Assembly (NCBI GenBank): GCA_944390115.1
Contig: CALXOW010000021.1
Span: forward strand, 1-47,446
DNA from: an uncultured Anaerobiospirillum sp.
GTDB taxonomy: Bacteria > Pseudomonadota > Gammaproteobacteria > Enterobacterales > Succinivibrionaceae
Direction: 5' to 3'
DNA length: 47,446 bases
The notes beneath the pieces are model-generated. The model saw nothing but the letters and a program-made list of their open reading frames with translations. It did not search any database and was not told the origin of the DNA. Shown here in pieces: positions 40,612-47,446 of this stretch (its first letter is position 1; each line of letters starts with the position of its first letter). The position numbers and the translations under genes are program-made.

Positions 40612-43600
40612 GCTTATCTCCTTTATCGCTTAAGCGCGCGGTGGTAAAAAAGGCCGAATTAGGGTACTGCCGCTTGAGCGGGACAGCGCTGCCCTCGCTC
40701 CCGGTCGAGCCAGTAAAGACTTGATAACCCTCAACCGATACCGTCGGCTCACAAGCGCTGGTGTGAGTAGGAGCATTAGGATCGCCCGTAGTTGCGACCC
40801 GCTGCGGCACAGTGGCCACCACTTCGGTTGCACTAACCGTAGCAGGTGAACGCTCAGCAACAAAAGCGGCCACGCACGGTGTAACCGGAGCAGCGCCATT
40901 AGGCGCGGCCGCGTTAGGGCTGACACTTTGAGCTGCGTTCGGGCCTGCCTTGGGGGCGCCGTTTTGCTCGCAGTACGGACCTGCCTGTTGCTCGCTATGC
41001 AAAGCGCCGCTTGGGGCGCTTGGTGCGGCGCTGGTCGGCTTGCGGTCGATGTAATCTAATACGCGATTGTCGGTGAGGTCGATGCTATGGCCCAGCATTT
41101 CTTCGACAAAGGAACGCAAGGCATCGTAAATCTCGTCATGGTGCTGCTGCTTGTAGCGCTTGAGGCGTTCGTCGGCGCGTTGCTCACAGCGCATGAAGGT
41201 GTCACCATCGTCGATCTCATTTAAGGTGGCGATACCGTAGCCAATAAAGACCGGCAGCGGGAACTCGTGCGCAGCATTTCTAAAATTGAGATCGGCGACA
41301 AAGCGCTCCATTTGGGCGGCGCATTGCGCGTGTGTGCAGCACGGGAAGATGAGCAAGAACTCATCGCCCGACAGGCGCACTACCTCATGATCTAAGAAGA
41401 TATCTTGCGACAGCACCGTGACCGCGAGCTTGACCAAGGCATCGCCCTTGGCGTGCCCCAAGTAGTCATTGATGACCTTAAGTCCTGAGATATCGACATA
41501 GACCAAGGACAGCGGCTGGCTTTCTTCCATCGTGAAGAATTTATTGCGCGTATTGAGATAGAGGCGATTGTGCAGGCCGGTCAATGGGTCTTGGTAGATA
41601 GTGCGCTTTAAGCGCTCGAAGTTCGAGCGCACCACATCAATATTGGTCGTGGTGCCAATGATGCGCGAGGCCTTGCCCGAGCGCTTGCGCTCCACCACTA
41701 AACCGCGATCAATACACCAGATGTAGTAGCCGCCACTGTGCTTTAAGCGATAGATGCTCTCGTAGTAATCGCCTAAGCTTGGATTGGATACGACATCGCC
41801 CTGCTTGCGGTAAATGAGCAAGTCATCAGGGTGGATATAGCGCTTTTCAAACTCGATTAAGGAACGCGGCAGGCTGTCATCAGGCTTAAGTCCCAATAGC
41901 TGATAGATCGCTGCGCCAAAATGAATCTCGCCGGTGTAGGCATCGATGTCAAAGGACGAGGAGTGATTCTTGATTTTGGCTAAGTACTCGAGGAAGTCCG
42001 CCTGAATCCGGGCAAAGAAGCCCGACACCAGCAAGGCAATGCCAGTATCATCACGCATGATCACCGAGCCAGTAAAGAACAGGCGCTCGCCTTGATGTGC
42101 ACCTTGCTTAATGCGCGCATGCGAAAAGATGCTATCGCCCGCTTCAGGATTGAACAAGATGTTGAGCATGGCATCGTGATCGATAAGCTCAATCTGCATC
42201 TCAAGGAGCGAGTGCGGAATCCAGTCACCGGTATAGGTCATACCCAATAAGCGGCAGGAACCTTCGTCTAAGAGGAAGCGATCTTGGGCAAAATCATAGA
42301 TGACATAGCACGGCAGATAGCCCCCACGATTGACGCCATGAGGGCGCGCCTCCGCTGGCGCTTGCTCATCATCTTCCGCCGCAGCCTCGCCCATGAGCTC
42401 AGATAAGGGGACGCTATCGTCCGGCAATGGCGATACAACTTGATAAGGGCGCAGCGCCTCGCTTTCCAGCGCTTGGGCTAAGGCCTGTTCAGGAGTCGAG
42501 CCTTCAGGTACAGGGCCATCATAGCTAAAGGAAGCGGCCGTGACCATGAGGTCAGTCGAGCTTAATTGCTCATCAGCCCACGACTTAGCTGCGCGCTCTA
42601 CCTCAGTCTGCGGCGCAACCTCAGTTCCCACCTCCTTAGCTCCTACCTCCTCAGTGCCAGCGGTCTCGGTTCCAGCTGCATCGGTTCCAGCTGGTTCACT
42701 GTAAGGAATGGGACTGTCTTGGAGTTTAGGTGGTTGCAGGTAAGGGCTGCCTAAAGCCCGGCTTTTTCCTGGATCTAAATCGGGGCAGCGCAATGGCTGC
42801 ATTGCGGCTAACACATGAGGATCGGTCAGCGGGATCTCCACGCTGGAAGCCATTGGGTTCACCGGATCTGGGATGGAGTGGGAGCGGGATAAATCGCGCT
42901 CTGCCGCTTGCACCAGACGGTCGACGCTGTGCTCAAACTGGTTGGCTTGCTCCATCAAATCAATGGAGGCGGCGCGCTCTGACGCTAAATCATCTAAATT
43001 GCCCTGTTGCAGGCTCTCGCCCATACTGCGCGACGCACTGGCACCGGACTCTTGGTCGGTGACATGGCGCTCAATCTTGGATCTGAGGGCTTGGATCTTA
43101 TCGAGCAGGCTACCTTGGTAGTCCTCCTCTGAGGACTTATCGACTAAGGCATGCTTTTGCAGGGCACGGGCACGGGCGCGGGCAATCACATCTTGGAACT
43201 TTTGCCACTCTGGCAGCTCCATATTGCCCGCTTCATCTGTACCTAACAGGCCTTGATTCTCTTCCCGGTGCTGGTCAAAGATGCTTTCATATTGAGCTAA
43301 GGCTGCAACGGTTTGATCGGCAGTAAAGGTCGTCAGCGATGGCGCTTTAGTCGGTGGCTCAACGTGGCCACTTTTGGGTGGGCGCAATTGTCCCCGGACA
43401 ATGACACTAGTACGTCCGGACAAGGCCAGGGCTGCATTAATGCGCCGTATCGACCGTGGCTGGGCTGAAGCAGGCTGGGCCTGGGCTGAAGCAGGCTGGG
43501 CCTGGGCTGAAGCAGACTGGGCCTGGGCTGGATCAGGCTGGGCCTGGGCTGAAGCAGACTGTGCCTGAGCTTGAGTCGGAGCTTGGTGCTCCGTGGTACG

Positions 43601-43636
43601 CTCTTGTTCCTCAAGCGCACCCGTGTTCTTGTCCAT
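40604..43636 (-). CDS. Large PAS-GGDEF protein with repetitive N-terminus (1010 aa)
   Basis: The first 420 or so residues are low in complexity and Gln/Ala/Glu-rich, starting with heptad blocks 'AQAQPAS'. A sensor region with 'GYLPCYVIYDFAQDRFLLDEGSCRLLGM' and a PAS_3-like fold ('HPDDLLIYRKQ', 'RLKHSGGYYIWCIDRG') parallels the smaller cyclase. The GGDEF domain has 'KVINDYLGHAKGD' and the variant S-G-D-E-F near residue 756; the inhibitory RxxD is absent. A disordered tail of about 140 Ala/Pro/Thr-rich residues follows. No membrane segment, so it should be a cytosolic sensor. Translationally coupled to the downstream cyclase; both probably arose from one ancestor. Confidence 0.87.
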   Translation of the reverse strand: MDKNTGALEEQERTTEHQAPTQAQAQSASAQAQPDPAQAQSASAQAQPASAQAQPASAQPRSIRRINAALALSGRTSVIVRGQLRPPKSGHVEPPTKAPSLTTFTADQTVAALAQYESIFDQHREENQGLLGTDEAGNMELPEWQKFQDVIARARARALQKHALVDKSSEEDYQGSLLDKIQALRSKIERHVTDQESGASASRSMGESLQQGNLDDLASERAASIDLMEQANQFEHSVDRLVQAAERDLSRSHSIPDPVNPMASSVEIPLTDPHVLAAMQPLRCPDLDPGKSRALGSPYLQPPKLQDSPIPYSEPAGTDAAGTETAGTEEVGAKEVGTEVAPQTEVERAAKSWADEQLSSTDLMVTAASFSYDGPVPEGSTPEQALAQALESEALRPYQVVSPLPDDSVPLSELMGEAAAEDDEQAPAEARPHGVNRGGYLPCYVIYDFAQDRFLLDEGSCRLLGMTYTGDWIPHSLLEMQIELIDHDAMLNILFNPEAGDSIFSHARIKQGAHQGERLFFTGSVIMRDDTGIALLVSGFFARIQADFLEYLAKIKNHSSSFDIDAYTGEIHFGAAIYQLLGLKPDDSLPRSLIEFEKRYIHPDDLLIYRKQGDVVSNPSLGDYYESIYRLKHSGGYYIWCIDRGLVVERKRSGKASRIIGTTTNIDVVRSNFERLKRTIYQDPLTGLHNRLYLNTRNKFFTMEESQPLSLVYVDISGLKVINDYLGHAKGDALVKLAVTVLSQDIFLDHEVVRLSGDEFLLIFPCCTHAQCAAQMERFVADLNFRNAAHEFPLPVFIGYGIATLNEIDDGDTFMRCEQRADERLKRYKQQHHDEIYDALRSFVEEMLGHSIDLTDNRVLDYIDRKPTSAAPSAPSGALHSEQQAGPYCEQNGAPKAGPNAAQSVSPNAAAPNGAAPVTPCVAAFVAERSPATVSATEVVATVPQRVATTGDPNAPTHTSACEPTVSVEGYQVFTGSTGSEGSAVPLKRQYPNSAFFTTARLSDKGDKHE
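43464..43568. repeat. Five tandem 21-bp repeats in the cyclase 5' end
   Basis: Units start at 43464, 43485, 43506, 43527 and 43548, each 21 bases with core GCTG(A/G)A(G)CAG-CTGGGCCTG. They encode seven-residue blocks AQAQPAS on the minus strand. In-frame, so copy number could vary without breaking the gene. Confidence 0.9.
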
Positions 43637-43964
43637 GGTACCTACTTACTGCTCATAATTAAGTTAGCCGCCAGCTAAAACTGGAGCTTCACGATGAAAA
43701 TGGTGGTTTCATATCAGTCAATGCATGACCTAAGCCGCATCGCTCGCTTGCACCATTTCATCCATAATGGACTGTTCGAGGACTGAAGCGACGAACAACC
43801 CCATTCTCATTGTAGCAATCCCTAGGACTGGGGGCACAAAATGTGCTCTATTTTGCGCCGTGAGATCACGCTCTGACCCGCAATTTCTTCCCTCAGCCCT
43901 ACTGGTCGACCTGCAACACGCCCTTTTGGCCTTATACTGGGGCCAGAATTAAGATGGAGCTCCC
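43637..43964. other. Divergent intergenic region between the cyclase operon and umuC
   Basis: 328 bases that should hold both promoters. I looked for a LexA box (CTGT-N8-ACAG) before umuC and saw none. TATACT occurs at about 43934, 30 bases before the umuC start. Nothing else is supported. Confidence 0.4.
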
Positions 43965-45335
43965 ATGCAGTACTACGATCCGGACACCTACCGCTTTGAG
44001 CGGGTCTATCTCTTGGTCGACTGCAACAACTTCTTTTGCAGCTGCGAGCGTTTGTTTCGCCCCGATTTAGAGGGGCGCCCCGTGCTCGTGCTCTCCAATA
44101 ACGATGGCTGCGTCATCGCCCGCTCCTACGAGGCTAAAGCCCTGGGCATTCCCATGGGCATCCCGGTCTTTAAGATCCGCCATGTGATTGAGCGGCACCA
44201 CATCGTATGCTTCTCAAGCAACTTCACCCTCTACAGTGACATTTCACGGCGCGTCATGAGCATCTTAGAGCAGCTCTCCGAGCACTGCGCTATCTACTCG
44301 GTCGATGAAGCTTTCTTGAGCTTTAGCCACATCAGCGAAAACGAAGCCATCGCTCACGCGGTCAAAATCCGCAATGCCATCGCAACCTTGGTGGGCATCA
44401 AGGTTGGCATCGGCATCGCCGCCACTAAGACCTTGGCTAAGCTTGCGAACCATCATGCGAAAAAAGAGCGCGCCACCACCTACGGTATCTACTCGGTATT
44501 GCAAGATCTGCCGCGCCTATCCTTACTCAAAGCCAATCCCATCGAGGAAATCTGGGGCGTGGGTCGACGCTTGAGTGAGCAGTTGCACAAAGAAGGCATC
44601 ACCAGCGCCGCAGAACTAGCCGCGCAAAACCCAACGCGCATCAAGCGCCGCTACAACGTGGTCCTAATGCGCACAGTTGCCGAGCTCAACAACACCAGCG
44701 CCATCCCCGATGAAGATGAAGCACCCACTGGTCCTGCCGCACCTCCTGATGACAGCGCTTTCACTAACCCAAGCTACAGCAGCCCGAGCTATCAAATCAT
44801 GTGGTCGCGCTCCTACACCCAGCGCCTGACCACCTTAGAGGAGCTGCACCAGGCCATTGCCAATTACGTGGCGGCTGCAAGCCACAAACTCAGAAATCAG
44901 CACCAATACTGCCGCGCCGTGACCGTCTTTATCCGCACTTCTTATTTTGGCGCAGACGATAAATATCGCGGCGAGCGCACCATGCGCCTAAAAGTCCCGA
45001 CCGCTGATACCCGCGAGCTCTTGCGCTGTGCCACTGAGCTACTTACCGCAATCTTTCGCCCTGGCTTTAAGTACAGCAAAGCAGGCATTGTGCTCTCAGA
45101 ACTGTGCACCCAGCGCACCTATCAAGCAGACCTGCTCACCCCTACCCCTGATAACGCAGCCCAAGAGCGCTCTGATCGCCTCATGGCCGCGATTGACCGC
45201 ATCAACCGCCATGGCCATGACCATAAGGTCTTTTGGGCGGCACAAGGCACCAAGCAAGATCAGGTGTTCAAGAACCAGCATTCCCTATCACCGCGCTATA
45301 CCACCAATTGGGATGAATTGCCGCAAATTGAGTGA
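43965..45335 (+). CDS. umuC: Y-family DNA polymerase V catalytic subunit-like (UmuC)
   Basis: 456 residues. N-terminal 'LLVDCNNFFCSCERLF' with the first catalytic Asp, 'VLSNNDGCVIARS', and 'YSVDEAFLSF' with the second acidic pair are Y-polymerase motifs. Helix-hairpin-helix 'IEEIWGVGRRLSEQL', little-finger domain and the UmuC-specific C-terminus ('IDRINRHGHDHKVFWAAQG...SPRYTTNWDELP') follow. An acidic/Pro insertion at about 245-265 is unusual. It performs error-prone translesion synthesis. GGAG lies 6 bases before the ATG. No umuD gene is adjacent on either side, and no LexA box is seen, so partner and control are open. Confidence 0.93.
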   Translation: MQYYDPDTYRFERVYLLVDCNNFFCSCERLFRPDLEGRPVLVLSNNDGCVIARSYEAKALGIPMGIPVFKIRHVIERHHIVCFSSNFTLYSDISRRVMSILEQLSEHCAIYSVDEAFLSFSHISENEAIAHAVKIRNAIATLVGIKVGIGIAATKTLAKLANHHAKKERATTYGIYSVLQDLPRLSLLKANPIEEIWGVGRRLSEQLHKEGITSAAELAAQNPTRIKRRYNVVLMRTVAELNNTSAIPDEDEAPTGPAAPPDDSAFTNPSYSSPSYQIMWSRSYTQRLTTLEELHQAIANYVAAASHKLRNQHQYCRAVTVFIRTSYFGADDKYRGERTMRLKVPTADTRELLRCATELLTAIFRPGFKYSKAGIVLSELCTQRTYQADLLTPTPDNAAQERSDRLMAAIDRINRHGHDHKVFWAAQGTKQDQVFKNQHSLSPRYTTNWDELPQIE

Positions 45336-45395
45336 CTAGCCGCGCTATTTTTGGCATAATGACGTGTTCCTTGACTTACTCAGAGAGCGCTATGC

Positions 45396-46085
45396 ATGCT
45401 TGCTAAGATTCTTGACTTCACTCCAGCCTTAGCCTTCTTTATCACCTATCGCCTGTCCTCCGACCTCATCTTAGCTACGGGGGTCATCATTGGCTGCTGC
45501 CTTATTTCCTTCATTTTGCAGTACGTGCTCTATCATAAGCTCTCGCGCCTGCAAATCTTCCTCACGGCTGCCGTGCTGCTCTTTGGCGTACCGACCATCC
45601 TGCTCAATGATCCACTCATCATCAAGTGGAAGGTCACGGTCGTTAACCTCATCTTTGCGGCCACGATCTTTGTGTTCCAGCACGTGATTCACCGCAATCC
45701 TTTCTCCTACCTCTTTGGCAAGGAAGTACCGCTGCCGGAGCACATTTGGCTCAAGCTTGGCACCTCCTTTATGTGCTACTTTGTCTTTGCAGCAGGTCTC
45801 AATGTCATCATCGCCTTCTACCTGCCGACCTTATTTGGAATTGACCCTAAGAGCGCCGAGTCGCTGTGGGTTGATTACAAGACCTTTGGCAACGCCATCT
45901 TAAACTTCCTCTTCTCGATCGCCGTCATCTTCATCCTGATGCGCCGCTATCCTGAAGTCTTAACCGCCTTCACCAAGGACGACGACGCGAGCAAGGCTCA
46001 GCCTGCCGACGCCGTAGCTGAAAGCAGTGCCGTAGCTCAGAGCAATGCTGACAGCAAGGCCGATCTTGACTCCAAGGCCAAATAG
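45396..46085 (+). CDS. yciB: YciB-type inner membrane protein (septation protein A family)
   Basis: 229 residues and five membrane helices. The start 'DFTPALAFFITYRLSSDLILATGVII' and 'TILLNDPLIIKWKVTVVNLIFA' are YciB/IspZ signatures. The family acts in envelope and septum synthesis. The last 40 or so residues form a soluble Ala/Asp/Ser/Lys-rich tail absent from the 179-residue E. coli protein. The ATG at 45392 is closed after four codons, so 45396 is the start; SD is weak. A terminator follows. Confidence 0.9.
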   Translation: MLAKILDFTPALAFFITYRLSSDLILATGVIIGCCLISFILQYVLYHKLSRLQIFLTAAVLLFGVPTILLNDPLIIKWKVTVVNLIFAATIFVFQHVIHRNPFSYLFGKEVPLPEHIWLKLGTSFMCYFVFAAGLNVIIAFYLPTLFGIDPKSAESLWVDYKTFGNAILNFLFSIAVIFILMRRYPEVLTAFTKDDDASKAQPADAVAESSAVAQSNADSKADLDSKAK

Positions 46086-46112
46086 CTAAATTCAGCCTTG
46101 CGCCCCCGAATA

Positions 46113-46134
46113 AGCCCCGCCTGCGGGGCTTTTT
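46113..46134 (+). terminator. Intrinsic terminator after yciB
   Basis: AGCCCCG (46113-46119), loop CCTG, CGGGGCT (46124-46130), then TTTT. The next 230 bases before galU show nothing else that I can name. Confidence 0.88.
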
Positions 46135-46365
46135 CATGCGCGCAATAAAAAGTCGCGCGCAGCGGACGACTGCGTTAGGGCGCGCGCCCACCTGAGCAAT
46201 TTGCGCAAAGTGTGCCCCATGCGTGCTATTTACAGAGATAACCTTGCAAAGTGATTATGAGCGCGCTAAGTTGAATAAAGCGCGTTAAGCGGCTGCTCAT
46301 CAGGCGTGGCGCTGCTTGCCCGCATTGTGTGATGTTGGATTGTTGAAAAGAAAAGGATTGTCTCT

Positions 46366-47295
46366 ATGCCTGACATGAACTATGGCAACATCAAGTATGC
46401 CATTATCCCGGTGGCTGGACTGGGCACCCGCCTCTTGCCTGCCACCAAGGCTATTCCTAAGGAAATGATGCCGTTAGTTGATCGCCCATTGATCCAATAC
46501 GTGGTCAACGAGGCGGTGGCCGCAGGCATTAAGAACATCGTCTTAGTCACCCACTCCTCGAAAAACGCGATCGAAAACCACTTCGATACTTCCTTCGAGC
46601 TGGAGGCCACCTTAGAAAAGCGCGTTAAGCGTCAGCTGCTCTCTGAGGTGCAGAACATCATCCCGAAGGATGTCACCATCATGCACGTGCGCCAAGGCGA
46701 GGCCAAGGGCTTAGCGCACGCCATCATGTGCGCCTATCCTATTGTGGGCAAGAATCCTTTTGCCGTGCTCTTACCTGACGTGGTGATCGACACCCACTTA
46801 GCCGATCCGCACACCACCAACCTTGCGGCCATGGTCAAGCGCTTTGAGGAAACGGGCGTGGCGCAAATCATGGTCGAGCGCGTCCCGCACGAAGACGTGA
46901 TCTCCTACGGTATTGTGGACTTAAGCGGCGCTCATATCGAGCCGGGTATGGATATCCCGATCAAGAGCATCGTCGAAAAGCCAGCGGTGATGGAGGCTCC
47001 ATCTGATTACGCGGTCGTGGGCCGCTACGTGCTGCCAGCCGAAATTTGGCCACTGTTCAAGCGCACGCCATTAGGCGCCGGTGGTGAGTTCCAGCTGACC
47101 GATACCATTGACCTTCTGATGAATATCGAGAGCGTCAACGCCTACGAGGTAGTCGGCCGCAGCCACGACTGTGGCAATAAGGAAGGCTATGCCGAGACCT
47201 TTATCGACGCTGCCATTCGCCATCCAGACATTGGACCGCGCATTGTCGAGTTCTTAAAGAAGCGCCTCTCTGAGCTCGAGACCCAGCAACAATAG
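46366..47295 (+). CDS. galU: UTP-glucose-1-phosphate uridylyltransferase
   Basis: 309 residues, near the usual length (E. coli 302). Nucleotide-binding '[34 protein letters not shown]' is the GalU signature; '[14 protein letters not shown]', 'VLLPDVVID' and 'SIVEKPAV' follow in order. It makes UDP-glucose for LPS, capsule and galactose metabolism in the cytoplasm. AAGGA lies about 10 bases before the ATG. A hairpin follows the stop. A single-gene unit as far as the window shows. Confidence 0.95.
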   Translation: MPDMNYGNIKYAIIPVAGLGTRLLPATKAIPKEMMPLVDRPLIQYVVNEAVAAGIKNIVLVTHSSKNAIENHFDTSFELEATLEKRVKRQLLSEVQNIIPKDVTIMHVRQGEAKGLAHAIMCAYPIVGKNPFAVLLPDVVIDTHLADPHTTNLAAMVKRFEETGVAQIMVERVPHEDVISYGIVDLSGAHIEPGMDIPIKSIVEKPAVMEAPSDYAVVGRYVLPAEIWPLFKRTPLGAGGEFQLTDTIDLLMNIESVNAYEVVGRSHDCGNKEGYAETFIDAAIRHPDIGPRIVEFLKKRLSELETQQQ

Positions 47296-47316
47296 CTCTT
47301 GAGCGCCTAGCGCCCG

Positions 47317-47350
47317 CTGCCTCAAGCCCCCACGGGACTTGAGGCAGTTT
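47317..47350 (+). terminator. Stem-loop after galU
   Basis: CTGCCTCAAG (47317-47326) pairs with CTTGAGGCAG (47338-47347), with an inner CCC/GGG, followed by TTTG only. The remaining 96 bases to the window end hold TAAAAT at 47407-47412, perhaps the -10 of the next gene, but no coding start that I can support. Confidence 0.65.
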
Positions 47351-47446
47351 GCTCTGAGCGGTAGCTAAAACAGGGCTCCCGCATCTTAATTTCTTGGGGG
47401 GTTGTGTAAAATGAGCTCACTCAGAAGATATGTTGCGTACAAGCGC

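Noticed and set aside
1-47446. CRISPR arrays, rRNA and tRNA genes
   Set aside because: I looked for regularly spaced 25-40 base repeats and for tRNA/rRNA landmarks and saw none; the tandem repeats present have no spacers.

Overview
The window looks like chromosomal DNA of a gut-type gammaproteobacterium. I lean towards the Succinivibrionaceae (Anaerobiospirillum, Succinivibrio or Succinatimonas relatives). The evidence is gammaproteobacterial IlvD/IlvE, GalU, YciB, UmuC and NagE-type proteins next to AAA-ATPase-like/DUF1703 genes, which are common in host-associated anaerobes. This placement is inference; there is no rRNA or tRNA gene and no CRISPR array. Moderately GC-rich housekeeping blocks alternate with visibly more AT-rich accessory patches (about 0-9.4 kb, 20.6-22.4 kb and 37.6-39.1 kb).

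Region by region. (1) 0-2 kb: a lipoprotein with a cytidine-deaminase-like zinc motif, bracketed by copies of a short terminal-repeat-like sequence. (2) 2-11 kb: a compact set of three FkbM-type methyltransferases, two acyl carrier proteins and three KAS III-like enzymes, followed by a small membrane protein and a PseH-like GNAT. This reads as an acyl/methyl tailoring locus for a surface sugar or metabolite. (3) 11-15.9 kb: a NagE-type PTS permease, a hexapeptide acetyltransferase overlapping a convergent short-chain dehydrogenase, and decayed acetyltransferase fragments. (4) 15.9-20.5 kb: a bile acid:sodium symporter-family transporter, ilvE and ilvD. (5) 20.6-22.4 kb: an AT-rich AAA-ATPase/PD-(D/E)XK gene.

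(6) 22.8-35.7 kb is the most coherent block and the main result. It holds three DUF362 paralogues (one with a Sec signal peptide), a YraQ/ArsP-like permease, a complete nickel-type ABC importer in the order B-C-A-D-E, and larB, larC and larE for nickel-pincer nucleotide (NPN) cofactor synthesis. No classical LarA is present. The three DUF362 proteins keep a His-(10)-Lys-(16)-His pattern with the same spacing as LarA His174, Lys184 and His200. I therefore propose that they are the NPN-using enzymes served by this nickel uptake and cofactor pathway.

(7) 35.7-39.1 kb: six phased 11-bp direct repeats beside a TTGACA element, upstream of a second AAA/DUF1703 protein whose catalytic motifs are all altered. 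Then come two related small membrane ORFs, an antisense fragment of a diguanylate cyclase tail and a frameshifted HTH gene. (8) 39.1-47.4 kb: two overlapping PAS-GGDEF genes, a umuC without adjacent umuD, yciB with an extended tail, and galU.
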